DNA from: Pseudomonadota bacterium
GTDB lineage: Bacteria; Pseudomonadota; Gammaproteobacteria; Burkholderiales; Chitinibacteraceae
DNA length: 64,000 bases
NCBI GenBank assembly: GCA_026399755.1
Contig: JAPLQI010000035.1
Span: forward strand, 33,825-97,824
Direction of reading: 5' to 3'
Shown here: one piece after another, positions 41,153 through 49,495 of the stretch
Layout of the letters: every line of letters starts with the position of its first letter
How positions within the stretch are numbered: position 1 is the stretch's first letter
Translations under genes and position numbers: made by a program
The notes under the pieces: model-generated
What the model was told of the DNA's origin: nothing
Databases searched by the model: none
What the model saw: only the letters and a program-made list of their open reading frames with translations

Positions 41153-41989
41153 CTACTTCACCGCATCCCTAGGCTTATCCAATAGTCGGATTTCTTCTTT
41201 TAGCCATTGCTCATCCTCAGAGCCTACTTCTAGCAAGATCAGTAGTTTATTCCACCACTCTTTGGCGGCGGCTTTGTCACCACGCTCGACGGCGGCGCTG
41301 CCGGCTAGCATCAGGGCATCGGGCTCGCTGGCGTTGACGGAGAGTGATTTGACGAGTAGATCGGTTGGCTTACCCTTGAAGCTCTTATGCTCAATGGCGA
41401 TTACGCCTGCAAAACGGGCGATTTCTCCTGCGTCTTTTTCAATGGCAGGCCATGCTTTTTCGTAAGCGCTGATTGCTTCCGCGTAGCGGGCTTGCGATCG
41501 ATAGCTGCGTGCCAACATCAGCCAGCCTTGTTGATCGTTCGGCTCTAAAACCATCCGTGCTTCAAGTTTTTTAACCATGGCGGCGATTTCATTTGGGCCG
41601 ATATTGGGGCGCTGACGCGTGCTTGGATCGAGCGCGGTGGGCGTGCCCAGCTTGAAATACAACCCGCCTGCGGCTAATGGCAAGATCAGTAGCAGAGTGA
41701 TGACTAGGCCACGCGCAGATCGCTCGTTTAGCGTTGGGCTGGCGTTGCCGACCTCATTAATCAGGCGGCTTTCAGCCTCGAAGCGGGCGATAACGTGATC
41801 GGCTTCGCTTAAACGGCCATAGCGTAAGTCTTCATCCAGCTCGGCTAAAATAGTGTCGTGCAAGGCATAACGCGCGCGGCGAATATCACCGGCTTGCGAG
41901 CGGCCTTTAAGTAGCGGCCAAACCAGCGCGGCCAGTGTGATGACCACCATCAGTGCGCAGATGATGGCAAAGAGGGAGAAAGGATTCAT
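41153..41989 (-). CDS. ccmI: c-type cytochrome biogenesis protein CcmI
   Basis: N-terminal TM region plus TPR-like NDQQGWLMLARSYRSQARYAEAISAYEKAW; end of ccm cluster. Confidence 0.85.
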   Translation of the reverse strand: MNPFSLFAIICALMVVITLAALVWPLLKGRSQAGDIRRARYALHDTILAELDEDLRYGRLSEADHVIARFEAESRLINEVGNASPTLNERSARGLVITLLLILPLAAGGLYFKLGTPTALDPSTRQRPNIGPNEIAAMVKKLEARMVLEPNDQQGWLMLARSYRSQARYAEAISAYEKAWPAIEKDAGEIARFAGVIAIEHKSFKGKPTDLLVKSLSVNASEPDALMLAGSAAVERGDKAAAKEWWNKLLILLEVGSEDEQWLKEEIRLLDKPRDAVK

Positions 41990-42002
41990 GAGGATGTGCT
42001 CC

Positions 42003-42252
42003 CTTGCGAGCGGCGATAGGTCGACTCAATGAAGATATGGTTTGAAATAATTCTCCAATATGGCAAGCCGTCATCCCCGAATGGTTTTGTCGGGGATCCA
42101 GCCGTGCTACTGGATTCCCGCCAAAGGCACGCGGGAATGACGGAGTTTGGAATGTGGAAAATTAATAATGATCTAATCCTGGCGATAGCTAGTGTAATCA
42201 CCACCATCAGTGCGCAGATTAGGGTAAATAAGCCAAAGTGCGATGTGTTCAT
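42003..42252 (-). pseudogene. Truncated duplicate of the ccmI 5' end, interrupted by a dRS3-like repeat
   Basis: MNTSHFGLFTLICALMVVITLA versus CcmI MNPFSLFAIICALMVVITLA; RRSQG tail versus GRSQAG. Confidence 0.75.
42068..42143. repeat. dRS3-like palindromic repeat
   Basis: CCGTCATCCCCGAATGG..CTGGATTCCCGCCAAAGGCACGCGGGAATGACGG. Confidence 0.75.
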
Positions 42253-42740
42253 TGCGTGTCCTTGCCATTGTTGGTGCCATCAAACTCTGCTCGCAAAGCA
42301 GCCAGCTGGGCCGGATCGACCTCGCTGGGGGCGGCCTTTCGGTGGCGAATTTGCCGCAGCAACAGAAACAAACCAATTAAGAGCAGTAGCGGTGGTAACA
42401 GCCATAAAAGCAGCGTTCTGGCTTTGAATGGCGGGCGGTAAGTGACAAAGTCACCGTAGCGATCGGTCAGGTGGCTGATGATTTGCGGGTTACTGTCGCC
42501 AGCAGCGATGCGCTCTCGCACTTCACGGCGCAGGTCCTCGGCCAGCGGCGCACGCGAGCTGGCTAGGCTTTCATTTTGGCAAACAAGACAGCGCAGCTCG
42601 GCGGATAGCTCGACCAAACGCGCATTCGCTGCCACATCGCTGGCGGCTGGAGCGGCCACCTTGGCCGCTGCGGGCAGCATCAGTGCAAGCCATAATCCAC
42701 ATATAGCCAGAGTGCTAAAACCCAAACCTTGAATCACGGA
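42249..42740 (-). CDS. ccmH: Cytochrome c-type biogenesis protein CcmH (haem lyase subunit)
   Basis: ELRCLVCQNESLASSRAPLAEDLRREVRERIAAGDSNPQIISHLTDRYGDFV; ORF opens to 42884 but its N-terminus is repeat-derived, so the exact start is uncertain. Confidence 0.88.
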   Translation of the reverse strand, partial: SVIQGLGFSTLAICGLWLALMLPAAAKVAAPAASDVAANARLVELSAELRCLVCQNESLASSRAPLAEDLRREVRERIAAGDSNPQIISHLTDRYGDFVTYRPPFKARTLLLWLLPPLLLLIGLFLLLRQIRHRKAAPSEVDPAQLAALRAEFDGTNNGKDTQ

Positions 42741-42840
42741 GGAAAAGGAGGACACAGAGAGCCACGGAGAAAAAAGCCAAGGTTTTCTCTGTGTAACTCC
42801 GTGTTCTCTGTGTCCTCTGTGGTTCAGGGCCTGGGTTTTA
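42725..42840. repeat. ctctgtgttctctgtgtcctctgtggttc inverted repeat
   Basis: acggaggaaaaggaggacacagagagccacggagaaaa...ttttctctgtgtaactccgtgttctctgtgtcctctgtggttc. Confidence 0.85.
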
Positions 42841-42880
42841 ATATTTTGTGTTTTAAAATATGCCAATAAGCGGTAGTTAT

Positions 42881-43399
42881 TCATAGCCGTGCCTTTTGCA
42901 GCTCAGGCAGTAGGATGTTTTTAAAGATGTCGGGGGTGACTGCACCGATGTGTTTGTAAGCGATATTGCCGTTTTTATCGATTACAAAAGTCTCAGGCAC
43001 GCCGTACACGCCGTAATCAATGCCCACTCGGCCATCCCTATCCGCTACCACTACCTTGTAAGGATTGCCACGGTTTTGTAGCCATTCTTTGGCGTCCTTA
43101 TCCAAATCTTTATAAGCCAAGCCAACGATGGTGACTTTGTGCTCTGAAGCAATACTGTTGAGCACCGGATGCTCCTGTATGCAGGCGCTGCACCATGAGG
43201 CCCACACATTGAGTAGCCATGCTTGGCCCTTGAGGCTGCTTGACGAAAACTGGTCTGTGGCGTCTAAGCGATCAAGCTTAAATTGCGGCGCAGGCTTGCC
43301 GATCAGCACGGAAGGAATTTCACGCGGATTAAGCGTTAAACCCGCCGCCAGCAACAGCGCCAGTGCCGCAAAAATAATTAAAGGAGCAAAGCGTTTCAT
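42881..43399 (-). CDS. ccmG: Thiol:disulfide interchange protein CcmG/DsbE
   Basis: NVWASWCSACIQEHPVL; YGVYGVPETFVIDKNG. Confidence 0.93.
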   Translation of the reverse strand: MKRFAPLIIFAALALLLAAGLTLNPREIPSVLIGKPAPQFKLDRLDATDQFSSSSLKGQAWLLNVWASWCSACIQEHPVLNSIASEHKVTIVGLAYKDLDKDAKEWLQNRGNPYKVVVADRDGRVGIDYGVYGVPETFVIDKNGNIAYKHIGAVTPDIFKNILLPELQKARL

Positions 43400-43428
43400 T
43401 AAAACTTCCTAAGCTGCATAAAAGGTCT

Positions 43429-43530
43429 GTAGACACAGAGAACGGGAAAAACACGAAGCACACAGAGAAACCCAAAGATAGTCTTGTTTTTTCTTTGTGT
43501 TCTCCGTGTCCTCTTTTTGCTCTGTGTCTA
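43429..43530. repeat. cacagagaa-type inverted repeat
   Basis: tgtagacacagagaacgggaaaaacacgaagcacacagagaaa...tttctttgtgttctccgtgtcctctttttgctctgtgtctaca. Confidence 0.85.
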
Positions 43531-43543
43531 CAGATTTTAGGGT

Positions 43544-45520
43544 TTATTCGTCAGTGTGCTTTTTAGCCAAACGCTTTTGGCGATAGCGGCGGTCGGACAA
43601 GGCGATGGCTCCGCCCAAGGCCATTAATATGCAGCCGTACCAGATCCAGCCAACCAGTGGTTTGTAATGCACACGCACTAGCCAATCGCCGGTGAATGGG
43701 TTGTCGCCTAACGGCTCGCCTAGGGATACATAGATATCTTTGAGCGGCGTGTGGTGAATTGCCGCTTCGGTCATCGGCATCTGGCTAGAGAAATACTGGC
43801 GCTTTTCAGGCTGCAGCACGCTAATCGCCTTGCCGTTTTGGCTAAGCGTAAGCTGGCCTGTGAGCGCCGCGTAATTGCTGGCGCGGGTTGATTTAACCGA
43901 GTCAAAGCTGAGGGTATAGCCCGCAATATTGTGCGTGTCACCAAAGGCCATGCGTAAGTCATCTTCGTGCTCATAGCTCGATACCACGGTCACGCCGGCT
44001 ACAAACACGGCAATGCCAAAGTGGGCGATATGCATGCCAGAAAAAGCCGCAGGCACATTGCATAGCACTCGCCACCATGTGCTGCCATTGCGGCGATTGC
44101 TGATTAAACGGCGGCTCCAGTCACGCACTGAGGTGATCGCCACCCAAAGTGCCACGGTAAGTGCGGCGGCCACGCCCCATTTCCATTGCCCCCAGCAAAG
44201 TGGCAGCAAGATGCCACCCACAATCGCCAGAATCATCGGGCCGTAATAAGCAAGCCATAGGCCGTGGCCATCTTGGTTTTTCCAGCGCACGTTGCCACTT
44301 AAACCCATGAGCAACATGGCGGGCATCATCAGAGGGATAAACACGCTGTTGAAATAAGGTGGGCCGACGGAGAGCTTGCCTTGGCCGAGTGCGTCAATCA
44401 GCAGCGGGTAAAGCGTGCCAAGGAAAACCGTGGCGCAGGCGACGACTAAAATCACATTATTGGCGAGCAGCAGTGCTTCGCGTGAGCACCAGTTAAATGC
44501 GCCGCCACCCTCCAGCAAGGGCGCGCGCCAAGCATACAGCGCCAGCGATGCGCCGATCACAAAGCAGAGAAAAATCAAAATAAATAAGCCGCGCGCCGGG
44601 TCGGTGGCAAAGGCGTGTACCGAAGTCAGTACGCCAGATCGCACTAAAAACGTGCCTAAGAGCGAGAGCGAGAAGGTGCCAATCGCTAGCAATACCGTCC
44701 AGTGCTTAAAGGCATTGCGTTTTTCGGCCACGGCTAAGGAATGAATCAGCGCCGTTCCGGCCAGCCAAGGCATAAAGGAAGCGTTTTCAACCGGATCCCA
44801 AAACCACCAGCCGCCCCAGCCCAATTCGTAATAAGCCCATGCGCTGCCCAGCATAATGCCTAGCGTAAGCGACACCCACGCGGCGGCAGTCCAAGGTCGG
44901 CTCCAGCGTGCCCAGCTGGCATCCAATCGGCCAGAAATCAGCGCGGCCACGGCAAAGGCGAAGGCGACCGAAAAACCGACATAGCCCATATAAAGCAGTG
45001 GCGGGTGAAAAATCAGCCCCAAGTCTTGCAGTAGCGGGTTTAAGTCTGCGCCATTACTCGGTGCGGGAAGCTGGCGAATAAAGGGGCTGGATGTGAGCAA
45101 TATAAACAGATACAGGCCACTGCCTACCCAAGCCAATACGCCACTCACCAATGATTGCACCGAGAGTGGCAGGTTGCGTGCAAACACCGCCACCGCAGCG
45201 CCCCAGCCAGAGAGCATCAACACCCACAGCAGCAGCGAGCCTTCATGCCCGCCCCAGACGGCTGCAAATTTAAACCAGACCGGCAGCAGGCTATTGGATT
45301 GCCGCGCCACATAGCGAATCGAAAAATCGTCTTGCAAAAAAGCCGTGGCCAACAGCGCAAAGGCCGTGGCGGTAAGAGCTAATTGCAATAGCGCAGCTGG
45401 TCTGGCGATGCGCATGGCGGGCAGCCACTGCTTAACCCCGCCCCAAATCCCCAGCGTGCCCTGCACCAGCGCCACCAGTAGCGCCAGAATTAACGTGAAA
45501 GTACCGAGTTCACCAATCAT
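43544..45520 (-). CDS. ccmF: Cytochrome c-type biogenesis protein CcmF (haem lyase)
   Basis: WGGHEGSLLLWVLMLSGW; WAYYELGWGGWWFWDPVENASFMPWL. Confidence 0.96.
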   Translation of the reverse strand: MIGELGTFTLILALLVALVQGTLGIWGGVKQWLPAMRIARPAALLQLALTATAFALLATAFLQDDFSIRYVARQSNSLLPVWFKFAAVWGGHEGSLLLWVLMLSGWGAAVAVFARNLPLSVQSLVSGVLAWVGSGLYLFILLTSSPFIRQLPAPSNGADLNPLLQDLGLIFHPPLLYMGYVGFSVAFAFAVAALISGRLDASWARWSRPWTAAAWVSLTLGIMLGSAWAYYELGWGGWWFWDPVENASFMPWLAGTALIHSLAVAEKRNAFKHWTVLLAIGTFSLSLLGTFLVRSGVLTSVHAFATDPARGLFILIFLCFVIGASLALYAWRAPLLEGGGAFNWCSREALLLANNVILVVACATVFLGTLYPLLIDALGQGKLSVGPPYFNSVFIPLMMPAMLLMGLSGNVRWKNQDGHGLWLAYYGPMILAIVGGILLPLCWGQWKWGVAAALTVALWVAITSVRDWSRRLISNRRNGSTWWRVLCNVPAAFSGMHIAHFGIAVFVAGVTVVSSYEHEDDLRMAFGDTHNIAGYTLSFDSVKSTRASNYAALTGQLTLSQNGKAISVLQPEKRQYFSSQMPMTEAAIHHTPLKDIYVSLGEPLGDNPFTGDWLVRVHYKPLVGWIWYGCILMALGGAIALSDRRYRQKRLAKKHTDE

Positions 45521-45562
45521 TGTTTTTCCTGAAATTGAAGCTGAGCATGGAGGTCGTTAAGG

Positions 45563-45798
45563 TCCAAAGTTCTGTAGACACAGAGAGAATGAAAAACACC
45601 TTTTATAGGGTGCAAAACGCCGTAGGCGTTACGCACCAAGAAACGGTGCACAAGAGAAACGACTTGCACACCCGTATAAAAGTCAGCTTTTTTGCTATGT
45701 TTTCGTCATTGGTGATGCGCATAGGGCATGAATTGTGCCCACCCTAGATGGTTTTCTCCGTGTGCTCTGTGTTCTTCCCTTGGCTCTGTGTCTACAGA
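45563..45798. repeat. cacagagaa-type repeat ends enclosing a copy of the tagggtgtgcaagtcgttt repeat
   Basis: tctgtagacacagagagaatgaaaa ... tgtgctctgtgttcttcccttggctctgtgtctacaga; inner part related to 34366-34486. Confidence 0.7.
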
Positions 45799-45802
45799 TC
45801 TT

Positions 45803-46246
45803 TTAAATCTTTTTATCCGCCGCTTTCTGATGCGCTTTGTTTACTGCATCTTGCGCTTCGGGTGGCATGTAGTTTTCGTCGTGTTTGGCGAGCACTTCGG
45901 TGGCGGTGAAGATGCCGTTTTCCCAGCTCCCTTCCGCCACTACGCCTTTGCCTTCTTTAAATAAATCTGGCAACAGCCCGCGAAATTGTACGGGGATGTT
46001 TTTATCGGTGTCGGTAACCGTAAAGCGAATGCTCACGCCATCGCTGGCGCGGATCAGACTTTTATCCACCACCATCCCGCCCAGCCTAAAAGCCCGGCCC
46101 TGCGGCGCTTCGCCATTAACGACTTGGGTTGGCGAGTAGAAAAACACCAAGTTTTGACGAAAAGCATTCACTACAAAAAAAGCGACCAAAGCCAGCGTGA
46201 TTAAAGCGCCCACAATCCAAAATATACGTTTACGTCTGGGGGACAT
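45803..46246 (-). CDS. ccmE: Cytochrome c maturation protein CcmE (haem chaperone)
   Basis: FRLGGMVVDKSL; VAEGSWENGIFTATEVLAKHDENYMPPE haem-binding HxxxY. Confidence 0.96.
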   Translation of the reverse strand: MSPRRKRIFWIVGALITLALVAFFVVNAFRQNLVFFYSPTQVVNGEAPQGRAFRLGGMVVDKSLIRASDGVSIRFTVTDTDKNIPVQFRGLLPDLFKEGKGVVAEGSWENGIFTATEVLAKHDENYMPPEAQDAVNKAHQKAADKKI

Positions 46247-46320
46247 GGGGTTCTCCTATTTATTGATGATTCTTAGCGTGTTGCTGTCTGTGTACTAAGC
46301 CGCAAAGCAAAAAAGGTCAT

Positions 46321-46560
46321 TTTAGTGCCTTCGGCACGTTGATTTTGGAGCGGTCGCCACCGCTGGGGCCTTCCTTTCTTGAACGGCCAAGAAACGAAGC
46401 CAAGCCACAAACTCAAAGAACGAAACCCCTCGCTGCGGACAATCGAGCGGCGGCTGCGGAACTCGCTTCGCTCAGACAGTCCTCGCCGAAACCCCGCCCG
46501 CTTGTTCCTCGCTTCGGCGTGCTTCAAGGGGACTTAAAAAGCCCCGTGCCGAGCGCGGGG
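46321..46560. repeat. GC-rich dispersed repeat of about 245 bp, copy B (inverted)
   Basis: Reverse-complement relative of 25800-26045. Confidence 0.85.
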
Positions 46561-46661
46561 TTGTTATGTTTTTTCGTTGTTTGCTACTAAAAAACAAATT
46601 GCTTAGCGTGTATGGCGGTAACCCGTGTATTTGTCAGCATCGCTCGCGGGTTTCACCCGCC

Positions 46662-46883
46662 CTACAAGAGCGATGAATGCTCATATTCCTCATTCTCCAT
46701 CTCTTCTGCCAAAGCCATTCGCCGTAAATGCTGAATCACTTGCTTACGTTGCTGCTTGATCAATAGCCACTCTATGCCTAGCCCCAAAACACAGGCGATG
46801 AAAGATCCCCACACATAAAGGCCATAGCCGCCCATATGGATAAAATCGCTGAAGCTGGCCCAGTAGATGCTTGAGAACATCAT
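46662..46883 (-). CDS. ccmD: Haem exporter protein CcmD
   Basis: FSDFIHMGGYGLYVWGSFIACVLGLGIEWLLI; between ccmC and ccmE. Confidence 0.88.
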   Translation of the reverse strand: MMFSSIYWASFSDFIHMGGYGLYVWGSFIACVLGLGIEWLLIKQQRKQVIQHLRRMALAEEMENEEYEHSSLL

Positions 46884-47647
46884 TTTTCTCCTTGGGCGAT
46901 GCGCTCTTTTACCCAGCGAGTGCGGCCTTCTCTTTGTAAAATAAGCGTGCGCACGCGGGCAAGGCAAGTGGCGATGCTGTACATCCATGCCGCCAGCGAC
47001 ATCACCAGCATTGCAATTAGCATGGTGCTAGCCATGCTGCTGCCGTTTTCCATCGAGATTGACGCGCCTTGGTGCAGGGTGTTCCACCATTTAACCGAGA
47101 AATAAATAACTGGCACATTAAATACCCCTACGATGGCCAGCACTGATCCGGCCTTGTCGGCCCGATCTGGCTCATCAATGCTGCGGGTGAGGGCGATAAA
47201 ACCTAAATACAGGAAGAACAGCAGCAGCATGGAGGTGAGCCGTGCGTCCCACACCCACCAAGTGCCCCACATCGGCTTGCCCCACAGTGCGCCTGTGAAT
47301 AGCGATAAAAATGCCATCAAAGCACCTGTCGGAGCCAAGGCTTGCGCCATCATCGCGGATAAACGGGTACGCAGAGCCAGATGCATGACCGACCAAAACG
47401 CCATCACGATGTAAATAAACATCGCCATCCAGCTGGTGGGCACATGCAAAAAAATAATCCGATAGCCTTCACCCTGCTGTGCGTCACCCGGCGCAATGGC
47501 AAAGCCCAGCCACAGCCCCATAGCGCAGAGCGCAGCAGCCAATGCCATAAATAGCGGGATCAGCCTTCCAGCCAGCGGGTAAAACTGCATGGGGGAGGCG
47601 AAAGAAAATAAATTCAGCCAGCGCGGCCCGTTATGGGGTGATTTCAT
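46880..47647 (-). CDS. ccmC: Haem exporter permease CcmC
   Basis: VPTSWMAMFIYIVMAFWSV; GTWWVWDARLTSMLLLFFLYLGF; start MKSPHNGPRWLN. Confidence 0.95.
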   Translation of the reverse strand: MKSPHNGPRWLNLFSFASPMQFYPLAGRLIPLFMALAAALCAMGLWLGFAIAPGDAQQGEGYRIIFLHVPTSWMAMFIYIVMAFWSVMHLALRTRLSAMMAQALAPTGALMAFLSLFTGALWGKPMWGTWWVWDARLTSMLLLFFLYLGFIALTRSIDEPDRADKAGSVLAIVGVFNVPVIYFSVKWWNTLHQGASISMENGSSMASTMLIAMLVMSLAAWMYSIATCLARVRTLILQREGRTRWVKERIAQGEK

Positions 47648-47682
47648 TGTTTTCCTGAATATTTCTTGTGTGACAGCCATGT

Positions 47683-47743
47683 GTAGGGCGGGTGCAACCC
47701 GCCGTTTTATATATTTAATATTGGCGGGTTGCACCCGCCCTAC
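47683..47743. repeat. Perfect 21-bp inverted repeat (GTAGGGCGGGTGCAACCCGCC)
   Basis: GTAGGGCGGGTGCAACCCGCC ... GGCGGGTTGCACCCGCCCTAC between ccmB and ccmC. Confidence 0.9.
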
Positions 47744-47782
47744 AAAACATCGGTTTTTTACTCTATTTTTTTCGGAATAAAA

Positions 47783-48457
47783 TCATTCAACCGCCAGCCT
47801 CACCGCCATCGCAGCCAGCAAAGGCGCTAAAAATAAGGTGGCGCAGAGAATGGCGGTAAGTAAGGATAGCTCGGCCATGCCAGATAAGCCGCCAGCCACT
47901 GCAGCTACTGCGCCGCTGCCAAAAATCAGCACAGGTGCATAAAGAGGTAAAACTAAAAGAGCCAATAACATTTCTCCCTGACGCACACCCAGCGTGAGTG
48001 CTGCGCCTATGCTGCCTAATGCGCTGAGTGTTGGCGTGCCGAGCAGTAAGCTGGCCATTAGCATCAATAGCGTGTCGCTTTCTAATCCGTATTGAATGCC
48101 CAATAGCGGCGCAATGAGGGTGAGCGGAATGCCAGTCGTTAGCCAGTGCGCCGTTAGCTTGCCTGCCACCATCACGCTGGCGGGAGCTGGGGAGAGTAAT
48201 AGTTGTTCTAAGCTGCCATCTTGCCAGTCGTTATTAAATAGCCGTGGTAGAGCGAGCAGATTAGCAAGAATGACCGCCACCCACAGCACGCCGGGGCCGA
48301 TGCGGGCGAGTAGCTTAGGCTCGGGGCCGATGGCCAGCGGAAATAGGCAGGCCACCAAAACAAAAAACACCACGCCCACCAGCAAATCGCCGCGCTGCTG
48401 CCAGGCCAGCAATAAATCACGGCGAACAATCGCTAAAAAGAAGCGCGTGCTGCTCAT
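47783..48457 (-). CDS. ccmB: Haem exporter protein CcmB
   Basis: FLAIVRRDLLLAWQQRGDLLVGVVFFVLVACLFPLAIGPEP. Confidence 0.95.
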   Translation of the reverse strand: MSSTRFFLAIVRRDLLLAWQQRGDLLVGVVFFVLVACLFPLAIGPEPKLLARIGPGVLWVAVILANLLALPRLFNNDWQDGSLEQLLLSPAPASVMVAGKLTAHWLTTGIPLTLIAPLLGIQYGLESDTLLMLMASLLLGTPTLSALGSIGAALTLGVRQGEMLLALLVLPLYAPVLIFGSGAVAAVAGGLSGMAELSLLTAILCATLFLAPLLAAMAVRLAVE

Positions 48458-49083
48458 GCTGCACTTCCTTGGCTTAAATCCAGTTCAATAATGTTTTGAA
48501 TGGCATCAGGCAGGGCTTGATGCGAGGTAAGAATAACCATGCCTCCATTGCTGGTGTGCCGCGCTATCCATTCACCCAACTGATTTTGTGCTGCCTGATC
48601 GAGCGCCACAAAAGGCTCATCCAGTAGCCAAAGTGGGCGGCTAATCGCCAATAGCCTTGCCAGCGCAGCGCGTTTTTTTTGCCCTTGTGACAGGGTGCGG
48701 ACGGCTAGATTACTCTGGCGGATTAGCCCGACTTGAGAAAGTGTTTTAAGTGCAGAGGCTTCGCTTAAAGCCTGCCCAGATAGATCAGCTGTTAGGCGTA
48801 AATTAGCTAGCGGGCTGAGCAAGTCTTTTAAACCATCTTTGTGGCCCAGATAATGCAGCGCAGTGTAGTAATCATCACCCCAAGCCGCCAAGGCCTTGCC
48901 CTGCCAAGTGATCTCGCCAGCCTGCGCCGTGCTTAGTCCCGCCAGCATTTTAAGCAAGCTTGTTTTACCCGCACCGTTCGCGCCGCGCAGGTGCAGGCAT
49001 TGTCCCGCATTCAGGGCAAAAGATAGGTCGGTAAAAAGGGGGCGATCAGCGCGCTCTGCTGAAAGTCTGGATACAGAAAGCAT
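48454..49083 (-). CDS. ccmA: Haem exporter ATP-binding protein CcmA
   Basis: LRGANGAGKTSLLKMLAGL, LSQGQKKRAALARLL. Confidence 0.95.
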   Translation of the reverse strand: MLSVSRLSAERADRPLFTDLSFALNAGQCLHLRGANGAGKTSLLKMLAGLSTAQAGEITWQGKALAAWGDDYYTALHYLGHKDGLKDLLSPLANLRLTADLSGQALSEASALKTLSQVGLIRQSNLAVRTLSQGQKKRAALARLLAISRPLWLLDEPFVALDQAAQNQLGEWIARHTSNGGMVILTSHQALPDAIQNIIELDLSQGSAA

Positions 49084-49232
49084 GGGTCAGTAGTCAGTCA
49101 AGTTGGAAAAAGCAGCTTAGACATCGATGTTTGTTTGCTTGGCAAGTTTTCCGGCTCAGCGCAATTGTGAATGAAACGCCAACAGACCCTAGTATAGGGA
49201 TGTAGCGCTTTTTGCTGACAGGTATTTGGGCC

Positions 49233-49248
49233 TATCTCAGAAGAGGTA
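49233..49248. promoter_or_regulatory. Possible NarL-type 7-2-7 site upstream of moaA
   Basis: TATCTCA-GA-AGAGGTA versus TACCCCTnnAGGGGTA. Confidence 0.35.
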
Positions 49249-49495
49249 GTCCTAAATGCAACAGGCTAATTCACAGGCTTGGCGTTATAGTGGGAGGTGA
49301 CGATTTGGGAATACTTAGAAGTCTGTATGCACGTGTGGCTTGGCTACGTTTTTGTACACACTCAGAGCCCTACATCTAAACCCCATGGTGCAGATTGTCA
49401 GAATGTACATTGTTGAGCTGTCATAAATCACCATATAGTGCGACTAATGATGAGCTTGATTGAAAGCTGCTCTCTCCCCGTTTTAAGGAAGCCTG

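Noticed and set aside
46273-46590. 84-aa and 83-aa ORFs between ccmE and ccmD
   Set aside because: Repeat-derived (copy B of the 245-bp element).
49084-49495. Possible Moco riboswitch upstream of moaA
   Set aside because: Long leader is suggestive, but I could not identify the conserved core by eye; a covariance-model search would decide.
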